Source: DASQPA01 sp963757335
Lineage (GTDB): Bacteria; Acidobacteriota; Thermoanaerobaculia; Multivoradales; UBA5704
Direction of reading: 5' to 3'
Assembly: GCA_963757335.1 (NCBI GenBank)
Contig: CAVWRJ010000019.1
Coordinates: 1-24,898, forward strand
DNA: 24,898 nucleotides
How positions within the stretch are numbered: position 1 is the first letter of the stretch; each line of letters starts with the position of its first letter. Made by a program: the position numbers and the translations under genes. Below the pieces are notes generated by a model. That model did not search any database. It was not told the DNA's origin and was given only the letters and a program-made list of their open reading frames with translations. Below are positions 5,732 through 12,378 of this stretch, in pieces.

Positions 5732-7242
5732 CATGCTCTTACACACATCTAAGCGAGGCTACCAATGGCGCCCACGGCGTCGATGGCGATGACAAAGTCT
5801 CGGGTTCTCTGAAGGCCTATCCAGATGGCCTTGGGTCCGGGAGGACCATCTCCCTTTCGCGCCAGATACCCTCCGAGCCGGGCCATCAGGGATAGCATTT
5901 CCCCGAGGGGTGGAGCAGAGAGGGGCGGCTTCTTCTTCTGGACCACGATATAGACCGCTCTCCACTCTTCGGTGGCAAAGACCGCTTCACAGGACAGATC
6001 GGGGACCGTTCTACCCAGCATCGCCAAGTACAGCACACGCCAGGCGATGATCATGTAGAAAGCTAAGGCAACTTCCAGGCGATCTCGCGTCTGCAATTGC
6101 AGTTGCTCGACCTTGCAGCCGCTCTTGAGAATCCGGAAGTACACTTCAATCTGCCAACGGCACAGATACCACCGTACCTTCTCCTCGGCCTCGGCCCCGC
6201 TCGCCACCGGCAAGCTCGTGAGCAAGAGCCACTGAACCGGCTCGACTCCTTGTGGCGGGGACTCCTCCCAAGCCAGGATCGCCGTCACTTCTACCTCCGA
6301 GAGTTTGCTGCCCACCCGAGAGGGAGGTCTCAGCTTCACGCGTGCAGCTCTCAAGGTCTGAACGACATGCCGGGTGGGCCGATCCGGGGCTGCTGCCAGG
6401 TCAAACTCCAGCATCCCAAGGACTTCGGTCTCCCGCACCGCCTGCCAAAGATGGCGACCGTCGCTCAGCTTACGGTCATAGGAAGCCCGGATCAGCCAGG
6501 CTGCTTCCCCCGAGCGCCCTTGTTCAAACAGTTCGAACAGGTCGGACTCACGGTCTGCCACATAGACCAAACGAGTTTCAGCCAGGCCCCACTGAAGATC
6601 GCAGACGCATCGGTATCCTTCGAGCCAGCGCAGGCTTTCCTTCTCCTCGATCGGTCGGTTCAAACGGTGGTGGCGGTCCTTGCCTCCGTGGTTTTCGGCA
6701 TCTCGAGCCCAACTCCACTGATCCAGGACCCCCAGACAGAGCCGGTCCGGGGTAATCGCCAGAGTCGGATGGAGATGTAGACCGGAGGAAGCCTGGTAGG
6801 TCAGAGGGCCGAGTCCCTCGATCTGAGGCTTACTCGTGTAGTCCAACTCGGTCGTGTCCTGAACGCAAAGTACGACCGGAAACTCCTTCATCCGCTCCAG
6901 AGTCGCGTCGCGGTGGGGCTCCAAAACCCTTTCCCCAGTTACATTCTCGTTGCTGAACAAGCGATAGGCGGCTTGCGTCTCCCCCCAACTTTGGAACGAT
7001 GAGGGGACGCTCCCTTCCGGACGCCTCGATAGGCCCTCCAGCACCTTCTCCGCCCGGCGGCGCAACCTCTCGTCTCCGAAGTTGGCCGTCAGCATCTCTC
7101 GACTGGGCCAGGTCTCCTGACTCTCGACTTCTCCCGCGACACGACTTCCCATGGCGCCTCCCCGATAGTAATTCCGTCTTGGGGAAACAGGGGAACATAC
7201 TTCGGCGCCTATGTACAGAACAAAGTTGTGTGTAAGAGGGTG
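5732..7242. mobile_element. Complete Tn5/IS50-like insertion sequence (IS4 superfamily), 1511 bp
   Basis: The element has imperfect terminal inverted repeats: CATGCTCTTACACACATCT at 5732-5750, and the complement of CACCCTCTTACACACAACT at 7224-7242, identical at 16 of 19 positions. They resemble the Tn5 end core CTCTTATACACA. A perfect 9 bp target duplication flanks it. It carries one transposase gene on the minus strand whose stop codon lies at the inner edge of the left repeat. Intact repeats, frame and target duplication suggest a recent insertion that may still be active. Confidence 0.93.
5749..7152 (-). CDS. Tn5-like IS4-family transposase (467 aa)
   Basis: This DDE transposase would catalyse cut-and-paste movement of its IS. 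The catalytic residues align with Tn5 transposase: D99 in CVQDTTELDY (Tn5 D97), D200 in YVADRESDLFELF (Tn5 D188) and E336 in the signature Y329-x2-R332-x3-E336-x6-K343 (Tn5 Y319, R322, E326, K333). The length of 467 residues is near the 476 of Tn5. N-terminal TWPSREMLTANFGDERLRRR resembles the end-binding domain of this group. ATG at 7152 is preceded by GGGGAGG at 5 bases spacing. The stop overlaps the left terminal repeat. All catalytic residues are present and the frame is intact, so the protein is probably functional. Confidence 0.93.
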   Translation of the reverse strand: MGSRVAGEVESQETWPSREMLTANFGDERLRRRAEKVLEGLSRRPEGSVPSSFQSWGETQAAYRLFSNENVTGERVLEPHRDATLERMKEFPVVLCVQDTTELDYTSKPQIEGLGPLTYQASSGLHLHPTLAITPDRLCLGVLDQWSWARDAENHGGKDRHHRLNRPIEEKESLRWLEGYRCVCDLQWGLAETRLVYVADRESDLFELFEQGRSGEAAWLIRASYDRKLSDGRHLWQAVRETEVLGMLEFDLAAAPDRPTRHVVQTLRAARVKLRPPSRVGSKLSEVEVTAILAWEESPPQGVEPVQWLLLTSLPVASGAEAEEKVRWYLCRWQIEVYFRILKSGCKVEQLQLQTRDRLEVALAFYMIIAWRVLYLAMLGRTVPDLSCEAVFATEEWRAVYIVVQKKKPPLSAPPLGEMLSLMARLGGYLARKGDGPPGPKAIWIGLQRTRDFVIAIDAVGAIGSLA

Positions 7243-7251
7243 CTCTTTATC
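7243..7251. repeat. Target site duplication, right copy
   Basis: CTCTTTATC directly follows the right IS end and matches 5723-5731 exactly. Confidence 0.9.
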
Positions 7252-7923
7252 TCCCCCCGCACTGCTTGTCCCGACCCCAGGCCGGGCGGTGCCCGCCCAG
7301 CCCGCTCAGCCGGTCCAGCCGGTCCAGCCGGTCCAGCCCGTCCAGCCGGTCCAGCCCGTCCAGCCGGTCCAGCCCGTCCAGCCGGTCCAGCCCGTCCAGC
7401 CGGCGATGCGGCCATGCCCGCGATGCCGGCCGAAGCGAGCGCCAGCGGGCTCCTCTTCCCCGGGGCCGCCGAGCCCGCGCCGCCCCCGAGTCTCCCGCCG
7501 CTGCTCCTCTTCCCCTGCGTGGCTCGGCGGACGGGGGAGGGGGCGCCGCAGTGGCCGCTCACCGACCAGCTCGTCGCCCAGTGGGAGGAGACCTTCCCCG
7601 GCATGGACGTCCTCGGCGAGGCGAGGAAGGCCCGGGAGTGGCTCCTCGCGAACCATCGAAAGACCTACGGCGGGATGCGGAATTTCCTCCTCCGCTGGCT
7701 CTGCAAGGCGCAGAACTCGGGGCGCTTCATGCGGAGCGCCAGGCTCGGCGGCCGCCGGGCGGACTCCGGGCCGGAGCCGCGCACCTTGGAGGAGGTCTAC
7801 GGGTTCGCCAGCTGGACCGAGTGGGAGGCCACGCTCCGGAAGCACTTTGCGGGTCGCGAGCTGGAGCAGGAGCTCGCGAAGCTCGGCGAAATCCGGGCCG
7901 GGTGGGAGGCGAAGCATGGGTAG
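7252..7923 (+). pseudogene. Phage replication-like protein C-terminal part, cut off by the IS
   Basis: This frame encodes a proline/alanine-rich stretch containing the 9-base repeats, and then a folded region. LFPCVARRTGEGAPQW, LTDQLVAQWEETFPGMDVL, EARKAREWLLANHRKTYGGM and FLLRWLCKAQNSG match the C-terminal module of many prophage replication-type proteins (pattern: W-x-L-T then FPG-x-D-V-x-x-E-x-RKA-x-x-WL, KT-x-x-GM-x-x-FL-x-x-WL). A helical tail follows (EEVYGFASWTEWEATLRK). It has no start of its own outside the IS. The DNA-binding half of such proteins is usually N-terminal, which fits the RHH segment at 5454-5731, but the frames differ. It was probably one gene before the IS insertion, with one further frameshift. 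Confidence 0.6.
7313..7402. repeat. Ten tandem 9 bp repeats
   Basis: Ten uninterrupted units of GTCCAG followed by CCG or CCC, mostly alternating, so an 18 bp super-unit is visible. Because the unit is nine bases, copy-number change keeps the reading frame. One frame gives VQP repeats, another GPA/RPA repeats. This is a candidate for slippage variation. Confidence 0.9.
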
Positions 7924-8152
7924 GGCACGGTCGCTCGCCGACCTCCTCGCCCACCTGGAGAGGAGGATCGCTGGGAACCCCGGGGCGATCCCCCCCCCAT
8001 CCGGCCAGCCCGCCCAACCCGACCGAACTGGCGCCGTGCGCCCTGCCCGGCGGGCACTGCTGCCTGGGTGGCTGGCACCTGCGCCGGGTGGCTGGCACCT
8101 GCGCCGCGACGGCGGGCCGGCACCTTTCGGCTGGCACCTATCGGGGTGGGTT
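7916..8152 (+). pseudogene. Truncated ORF downstream of the replication-like gene
   Basis: ATG at 7916 overlaps the end of the preceding gene by 8 bases and gives MGRARSLADLLAHLERRIAGNPGA, a plausible start of a small helical domain such as a DnaC-type loader partner. After about residue 45 the frame turns into low-complexity Pro/Trp/Gly residues and a 20 bp tandem duplication. It then enters the integrase-derived repeat at 8153 without a natural stop. It looks like the 5' remainder of a gene cut by the repeat. Function not recognised. Confidence 0.35.
8066..8105. repeat. Perfect 20 bp tandem duplication
   Basis: GGGTGGCTGGCACCTGCGCC occurs twice back to back (8066-8085 and 8086-8105). Its central CTGGCACCT is found once more at 8131-8139. 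It sits just before the junction with the integrase-derived repeat. Confidence 0.9.
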
Positions 8153-8356
8153 CGTCTTCCTCCGGCCTCTCTGGAGGTTGAGACAGGGGAAGTCTATCCC
8201 CGTTCGCCACCGTCTGCCGCCTTCCCTTTCCGTCCGATAGCGTCTTTGCCGGGAGAAAACTGGGCGATACAGGCTCGGCGCAGAGGCATCAGCCTTCGGC
8301 ACGCCTGCGCTTCGCGACTCACCTCGCACCAGGCGAGAAAGCGGCCTACGGCGGAG
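8153..8356. repeat. Integrase-derived dispersed repeat, copy 2 (~200 bp)
   Basis: This is the second copy of 1305-1503. Unlike copy 1 it is still joined to upstream recombinase sequence and, beyond it, to precursor 4. It therefore shows what the complete unit looked like: precursor, recombinase N-terminus, then this tail. Confidence 0.8.
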
Positions 8357-8513
8357 CCGTAGGCCTTCTGGGTATGGGGATGCGGATCTCGGCGGTGAAG
8401 AGCTCGACGAACCGCCGCCGGGCCCGTTCACCAGCCTGGTCGATGCTGGCGGGGAGGTGGAGAACCTCGGTGCCGACGACGACCCCGGTGCGGGGTTCGC
8501 GGTGGGAGAACCG
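8323..8513 (-). pseudogene. Tyrosine recombinase (integrase) N-terminal remnant directly behind precursor 4
   Basis: On the minus strand, immediately after the precursor 4 stop codon, the same frame reads HREPRTGVVVGTEVLHLP, ASIDQAGERARRRFVELFTA and EIR. The next frame then reads QKAYGSAVGRFLAWCEV. This is the N-terminal SAM-like core-binding domain of phage-type integrases, usually 'ARRRF-x-EFFTA-x-IRNPNT-x-x-AYARAVG-x-FLAWCE'. The two halves are separated by loss of one base near 8370 in the stretch that would encode IRNPNTQKAY. The catalytic domain (R...HxxR...Y) is absent; after WCEV the sequence passes into the ~140 bp tail shared with 1305-1503. The gene is dead here, but its position gives a strong hint about precursor mobility. 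Confidence 0.7.
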
Positions 8514-8678
8514 TTAAGCCGTCAGCGGTGGACAATAAGAATGTGAACAGAATACCTGGCTGCAAGCTGAGCCGTTGGGGATGGTTGGCGGCACGGGCAT
8601 GCCCGCGACCACGGTGCCCAGGTCAAGGTTCTTCAGCGTTTCCTTGTTGAGCGTAAGCTTCTTCAGACTTTTCTTCAT
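8514..8678 (-). CDS. Class I lanthipeptide-type RiPP precursor peptide 4 (54 aa)
   Basis: The peptide begins MKKSLKKLTLNKETLKNLDLG, a textbook version of the shared leader box with Lys replacing Arg (closest in style to Bacteroidota K-L-x-L-x-K-E-T-I leaders). The presumed core after VVAG (residues 23-26) is long and Pro-rich, with three Cys (39, 44, 49) in ACSQVFCSHSYCPP and several Ser/Thr. ATG at 8678 has GAGGAG at 7 bases spacing and a perfect TATAAT box 37 bases upstream, so this gene has the best expression signals of the family. The spacing Cys-x4-Cys-x4-Cys is regular. A recombinase remnant starts right after the stop. No processing enzymes lie nearby; the lanthipeptide-type product is inferred from the leader. 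Confidence 0.75.
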   Translation of the reverse strand: MKKSLKKLTLNKETLKNLDLGTVVAGMPVPPTIPNGSACSQVFCSHSYCPPLTA

Positions 8679-8715
8679 GACATTTCTCCTCGTCGAGAGT
8701 TATTGGACGCTCAGA

Positions 8716-8721
8716 ATTATA
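8716..8721 (-). promoter_or_regulatory. Perfect -10 box upstream of precursor 4
   Basis: TATAAT on the minus strand (8721 to 8716) lies in an unusually AT-rich pocket 37 bases before the ATG. A clear -35 box at the usual distance is not seen (TCTCCC at best); TTGATA is present but only 9 bases away. Confidence 0.4.
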
Positions 8722-9086
8722 ACTTAGAAGTATCAACTGGGAGAGCCCCGCCGAGCCCATGCTCTTGAAGAGGGTGGAGAAGCTGGTCTGACAAAGTAGA
8801 GCTAAGGCGAGACGCCCAGATCCACCCAGGACTTTTGACGAGTCCCTGGGACCTTTCTCCCTCTGGGTTGCCAAACACGCCTGGATTATGAGATCCTATG
8901 CATCCGCGGCGCGCACGCGGGCCTCCCTTCCTGGGTTTTTAGCCTGCGCCGCGAGATGACAGGGCTCCCTCGAGCCCGAGCGGCGGCCTCGCCGGCAAAG
9001 TCCCCGTTCCTGTCAACCTGCCGGTAACGACACGTGGAGCTTCCCTTGCGCAGGGGGGTGCCGCAGAAGGACTGTGAACTGAAACG
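8722..9086. other. Gene-free region upstream of the DEAD-box helicase
   Basis: No coding sequence is supported here. The boundary between the accessory region and the conserved block falls in it. AAGGA at about 9069 is far from the helicase ATG (9087), so a weak or structured initiation site is likely. A long 5' leader would be in keeping with cold-responsive helicase genes, but I see no definite regulatory element. Confidence 0.4.
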
Positions 9087-11039
9087 ATGACTTTTGCGAG
9101 CTTCGGCCTCAAGGCCGACCTACTCCAGGGTGTTGCGGACATGGGCTTTACGCAGCCCACCCCCATTCAGTTGGATGCCATCCCCCCGGCCATGACCGGC
9201 CGCGACGTCCTCGCCTGTGCCATGACCGGAAGCGGCAAGACGGCGGCGTTCCTGCTGCCCATCCTGAACCGCCTCGCCGACCAGCCGCCAGGCGTCACCC
9301 GCTGCCTCGTCCTCGCTCCCACCCGCGAGCTCGCGGCGCAGATCCACGAGCATCTGGTGCAGCTCGCCGGCCATACCCGGTTGACGGGGGCGGCGGTCTT
9401 CGGCGGGGTGGCGGCGGGGCCGCAGGAGCAGGCCTTCAAGCAGGGGGTGGACGTCCTCATCGCCACCCCGGGGCGGCTCCTCGATCACCTGGGGGAGCCC
9501 TACGGCAAGCTCGACGGCCTGGAGATCCTGGTCCTGGACGAGGCCGACCGGATGCTCGACATGGGGTTCCTCCCCGACGTCCGGCGCATCCTCAACCAGC
9601 TGCCGCCGGGACCCAAGCAGACCCTCTTCTTCTCCGCCACCCTGCCGGGGCCGATCGTCGAGCTGGCGCGCGAGATGCTCCACGAGCCGGCGGCGATCAA
9701 CGTTGAGCGCCAGGCTGCCCCGGCGACCGGGGTGGAGCAGGCGACCTATCCGGTGAGCGAGAATCTGAAGCCCTGGCTGCTCCTGGAGCTCCTGCGGCGC
9801 GAGGAGATCAAGAACGTCCTCGTCTTCACCCGCACCAAGCACCGCGCCAATCGCCTCGCCGACTTTCTCACCCGTCACGGCGTCTCCTGCGACCGCATCC
9901 ACGGCAACCGCAGCCAGGTGCAGCGGACGCTCGCCCTGGCCAACTTCAAGGGCGGCAAGACCCGGGTGCTGGTGGCGACCGACATCGCGGCGCGCGGCAT
10001 CGACGTCGAGGCCCTCTCGCACGTCATCAACTTCGACGTCCCGAACGTCCCCGACGACTACATCCACCGGGTGGGCCGCACCGCCCGCGCCGACGCCGTC
10101 GGCGACGCCTTCACCTTCGTCTGCCCGGAGGAGCAGGGGGACTTAGTGGCGATCGAGCGGGCGATCGGCCGCCGCCTGCCGCAGTGGAAGTTGACCGGCT
10201 TCGACTACGAGCAGAAGCCGGAGGAGAGCCTGGAGGTCCCGCTCGCCGAGCGGATCGCCAACCTGCGCGCCCGCCGCGCCGAGGAGCGGGCCCGGGCGAA
10301 GGAGAAGGCCGAGCGCAAGGCGCGCGCCGCCGAAGAGCAGGCCCGCGCCCGCGAGAAGCGCCCGGAGGCCGGCGCGCCGCGCGCCGGCGGTCCCCAGGGC
10401 GCCAACGGTTCGAATGGCTCCAACGCTCCCGGCGGCCCGAAAGGCCAGCAGGCCCAGGCCGGGAATCAGGGCAAGCGCCAGGGCGGACCCCGGCGGCAGG
10501 ACGCCGGAGCCCGCTCCGCCGGCCCGCGCCGGGGCGATCGCAACGAGCGCCAGGAGCGCACCGGCAACGGTGGCCCGCGCCGCCAGGACGGACCGCCGCG
10601 CCATGCCGACCGGGATGGCCGCGGCAACCTCGGGCCGCCGCGTCGGCAGGACCCGCCTCAGCCGGGAGCCCAGCGGCAGGGTGGCCCACGGCATCCGGCC
10701 GAGGCGCGCCGCGCCGGTGCCGGCGATCCGCGCCGCGGTGGCGCCGGCGGCTATGCTGGTAATGGCGGCAGTGGCGGCCACGGCGGCCACGCGGGTCATA
10801 CGGGCGGGGAGCCGCGGCGCTCGAGCGGGCCCCGGAAGCCGCCGCCGCCGATCGGCGCCATGCAGCCGACGACCCGGACGATCATCCTCCAGCCGACGGG
10901 GCCGGCGCACGACCCCGATCAGCAGCCGTTGCAGCAGGAGGCTCCGGGCGGCTTCAACCGGCGCCCCGCCTCCTGGCGGCGCAAGGCGCCAGCGCCCCCG
11001 GCGGGCGCCCCGCCCGATTTCGACGACGTGAACGACTAG
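9087..11039 (+). CDS. rhlE: RhlE-type DEAD-box ATP-dependent RNA helicase (650 aa)
   Basis: The enzyme unwinds RNA duplexes using ATP and typically acts in ribosome assembly, RNA decay and cold adaptation in the cytoplasm. All helicase motifs are present: Q motif (F6...GFTQPTPIQ, 20-28), Walker A AMTGSGKT (45-52), PTREL (78-82), TPGR (127-130), DEAD (151-154), SAT (183-185), VFTRTK (246-251), ATDIAARGID (297-306) and HRVGRTAR (327-334). After about residue 390 comes a charged helical segment rich in Glu/Ala/Arg. A 250-residue Gly/Arg/Pro/Gln-rich disordered tail follows, much longer than in E. coli RhlE and likely an RNA-binding or condensate-forming region. Three consecutive in-frame TAG codons end the gene. 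It is followed after 35 bases by the EVE-domain gene on the same strand. Confidence 0.93.
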   Translation: MTFASFGLKADLLQGVADMGFTQPTPIQLDAIPPAMTGRDVLACAMTGSGKTAAFLLPILNRLADQPPGVTRCLVLAPTRELAAQIHEHLVQLAGHTRLTGAAVFGGVAAGPQEQAFKQGVDVLIATPGRLLDHLGEPYGKLDGLEILVLDEADRMLDMGFLPDVRRILNQLPPGPKQTLFFSATLPGPIVELAREMLHEPAAINVERQAAPATGVEQATYPVSENLKPWLLLELLRREEIKNVLVFTRTKHRANRLADFLTRHGVSCDRIHGNRSQVQRTLALANFKGGKTRVLVATDIAARGIDVEALSHVINFDVPNVPDDYIHRVGRTARADAVGDAFTFVCPEEQGDLVAIERAIGRRLPQWKLTGFDYEQKPEESLEVPLAERIANLRARRAEERARAKEKAERKARAAEEQARAREKRPEAGAPRAGGPQGANGSNGSNAPGGPKGQQAQAGNQGKRQGGPRRQDAGARSAGPRRGDRNERQERTGNGGPRRQDGPPRHADRDGRGNLGPPRRQDPPQPGAQRQGGPRHPAEARRAGAGDPRRGGAGGYAGNGGSGGHGGHAGHTGGEPRRSSGPRKPPPPIGAMQPTTRTIILQPTGPAHDPDQQPLQQEAPGGFNRRPASWRRKAPAPPAGAPPDFDDVND

Positions 11040-11074
11040 TAGTAGCCTGGGCGGAGGACGGAGGGAGCTGGCGC

Positions 11075-11575
11075 ATGGCAGGGCAGAAGCCACGGCAGAA
11101 GCGCTACTGGCTCATGAAGTGCGAGCCGGCGGCCTACACCATCGAGGACCTGGAGCGGGACGGAGTGACGACCTGGGAAGGGGTGCGCAACTTCCAGGCG
11201 CGGAACTTCCTCCGCGACGATATGAAGGTGGGCGACGGCGTCCTCTTCTATGCCTCGAACTCCGATCCCTCGGGGGTGACGGGGCTCGCCGAGATCGCCC
11301 GCGCCGGCTACCCCGACCCCACCGCCTTCGACCCCAAAAGCGTCTACTACGACGAGAAGAGCGATCCGGACGCCCCCACCTGGTGCCAGGTGGATGTCCG
11401 CTTCGTCGAGGCGTTCCCCGCCATCCTCCCTCTGGAGGTGCTGAAGGCCACCCCCGGGCTCGAAAAGATGGTGGTCACCCAGAAGGGGTCGCGGCTCTCC
11501 GTCCAGCCGGCCACCAAAGAAGAGTTCGCGATCGTCCGGAGGCTGGGGCGCAAGGGGAAACGGGGCGGCAGGTGA
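11075..11575 (+). CDS. EVE-domain protein (166 aa)
   Basis: The protein is a stand-alone EVE domain (PUA-like fold; the bacterial relatives resemble human THYN1). It is thought to bind modified bases in DNA or RNA. Typical elements are YWLMKCEPAAYTIEDL (11-26), TTWEGVRNFQARNFLRDDMK (32-51), VGDGVLFYASN (52-62) and GVTGLAEIARAGYPD. The Trp and Tyr of the first two segments line the aromatic base-binding cage in the family. The length is normal. GGAGGGAG is properly spaced before ATG 11075. It sits between an RNA helicase and a zinc-ribbon peptide; the overlap with the next gene indicates one operon. A link to RNA metabolism is likely but inferred. Confidence 0.9.
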   Translation: MAGQKPRQKRYWLMKCEPAAYTIEDLERDGVTTWEGVRNFQARNFLRDDMKVGDGVLFYASNSDPSGVTGLAEIARAGYPDPTAFDPKSVYYDEKSDPDAPTWCQVDVRFVEAFPAILPLEVLKATPGLEKMVVTQKGSRLSVQPATKEEFAIVRRLGRKGKRGGR

Positions 11576-11754
11576 TCGACGAGATCGAGGTCCAGTGCCC
11601 CTACTGCTCGGAACGGGTCTCGATCGTCGTCGAGCCGGACACCTGGGGCACCCTGGTGCAGGACTGCGAGGTCTGCTGCAACCCCTGGCAGCTGACCATC
11701 ACCCGCGACCGCTACGGCGATCCCGACGTCCGGGTGGAGCGGCTGGACGAGTAA
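11572..11754 (+). CDS. CPXCG-motif cysteine-rich protein (60 aa)
   Basis: This small protein belongs to the CPXCG family (PF14255). It has C9-P-Y-C12 near the N-terminus and D-C32-E-V-C35-C36-N-P-W in the middle, forming a probable zinc-binding site. The usual motif is CPxCG; here the Gly is replaced by Ser (CPYCSE). The GTG start at 11572 overlaps the stop of the EVE gene (GTGA), so translation is coupled. An ATG-based start is not available in frame. Function unknown in the family. The stop is only 3 bases from the end of the convergent gene. Confidence 0.88.
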   Translation: MIDEIEVQCPYCSERVSIVVEPDTWGTLVQDCEVCCNPWQLTITRDRYGDPDVRVERLDE

Positions 11755-11757
11755 TTT

Positions 11758-12303
11758 CTACAGCCGCACCAGCTCAGGGTCGCTGCCCGCGTCGTAGGCC
11801 GGCCGGCGCCGGCTGCCGCCGAGCCCGCCCATCCCGCCGGTGTTGCTGGTTGCGAGGGGGCGGCGGAGCTGTTCGTCCCCGAAGACCCGCTTCAGGAACT
11901 TCATCGCCTCCTCCTCCACCATCTCGGGGGTGACCTGGGAGAGCTCGACCTTCTTGGTCAGCAGGCCGAAGCCCACGCCCTCGTGGGTGATCCGCACCAT
12001 GCGGGTACCGGGGTCGCCGAAGAAGAGGAGCGAGCGCTCGAAGTCCTCCCAGCGGTCGAGCTTCACCTTGAGCCCGGCGGCGGTCAGCCGGTGGAAGATC
12101 GAGGCGGTCTCGACCTTGCCCACCATGAGGTCCTTGACCTCCTCCAGAACCGGCATGATCGTCGACCGCACGAGGGCGTTGAAGGCCTCCCGGAAACCGA
12201 CGTTCTGACGCTGGGCGGTCTCGGGATGGATCCGCTTCTCCTCCAGGATCTCCTCGTGTCCCTTAAGGAGCATCTTCAGACGCTCGACATTGGCCTTGTC
12301 CAC
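11758..12303 (-). CDS. Conserved hypothetical protein (181 aa)
   Basis: The predicted protein is soluble and mostly alpha-helical in its first half (ANVERLKMLLKGHEEILEEKR, FREAFNALVRSTIMPVLEEVKDLMVG). A mixed domain follows (LKVKLDRWEDFERSLLFFGDPGTRMVRITHEGVGFGLLTKKVEL) and then a Gly/Arg-rich tail. I do not recognise the family. GTG at 12303 was chosen because AAAGGAA precedes it at a good distance and the product then begins MDKANVERLK; an ATG at 12363 is in frame but gives an unrelated N-terminus. It is downstream of the large membrane protein on the same strand (75-base gap) and converges with the CPXCG gene. Confidence 0.65.
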   Translation of the reverse strand: MDKANVERLKMLLKGHEEILEEKRIHPETAQRQNVGFREAFNALVRSTIMPVLEEVKDLMVGKVETASIFHRLTAAGLKVKLDRWEDFERSLLFFGDPGTRMVRITHEGVGFGLLTKKVELSQVTPEMVEEEAMKFLKRVFGDEQLRRPLATSNTGGMGGLGGSRRRPAYDAGSDPELVRL

Positions 12304-12378
12304 GGTGCGTGTTCCTTTCTGGATGAGAGCGACAGCTACTTCGTGAGAGAGGAAGCAAAACATCTGCCATGGATGGAT

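Noticed and set aside
1..8722. RiPP modification enzymes near the precursors
   Set aside because: All longer frames were read. None shows LanB, LanC, LanM, YcaO, radical-SAM, C39 peptidase or ABC exporter motifs.
8623..8874. 83-codon minus-strand frame overlapping precursor 4
   Set aside because: It overlaps the precursor, its promoter and its ribosome-binding site in another frame; the precursor has much better signals.
9120..10067. Antisense open frame opposite the helicase
   Set aside because: It is antisense to conserved helicase motifs and its existence follows from high GC at third positions.
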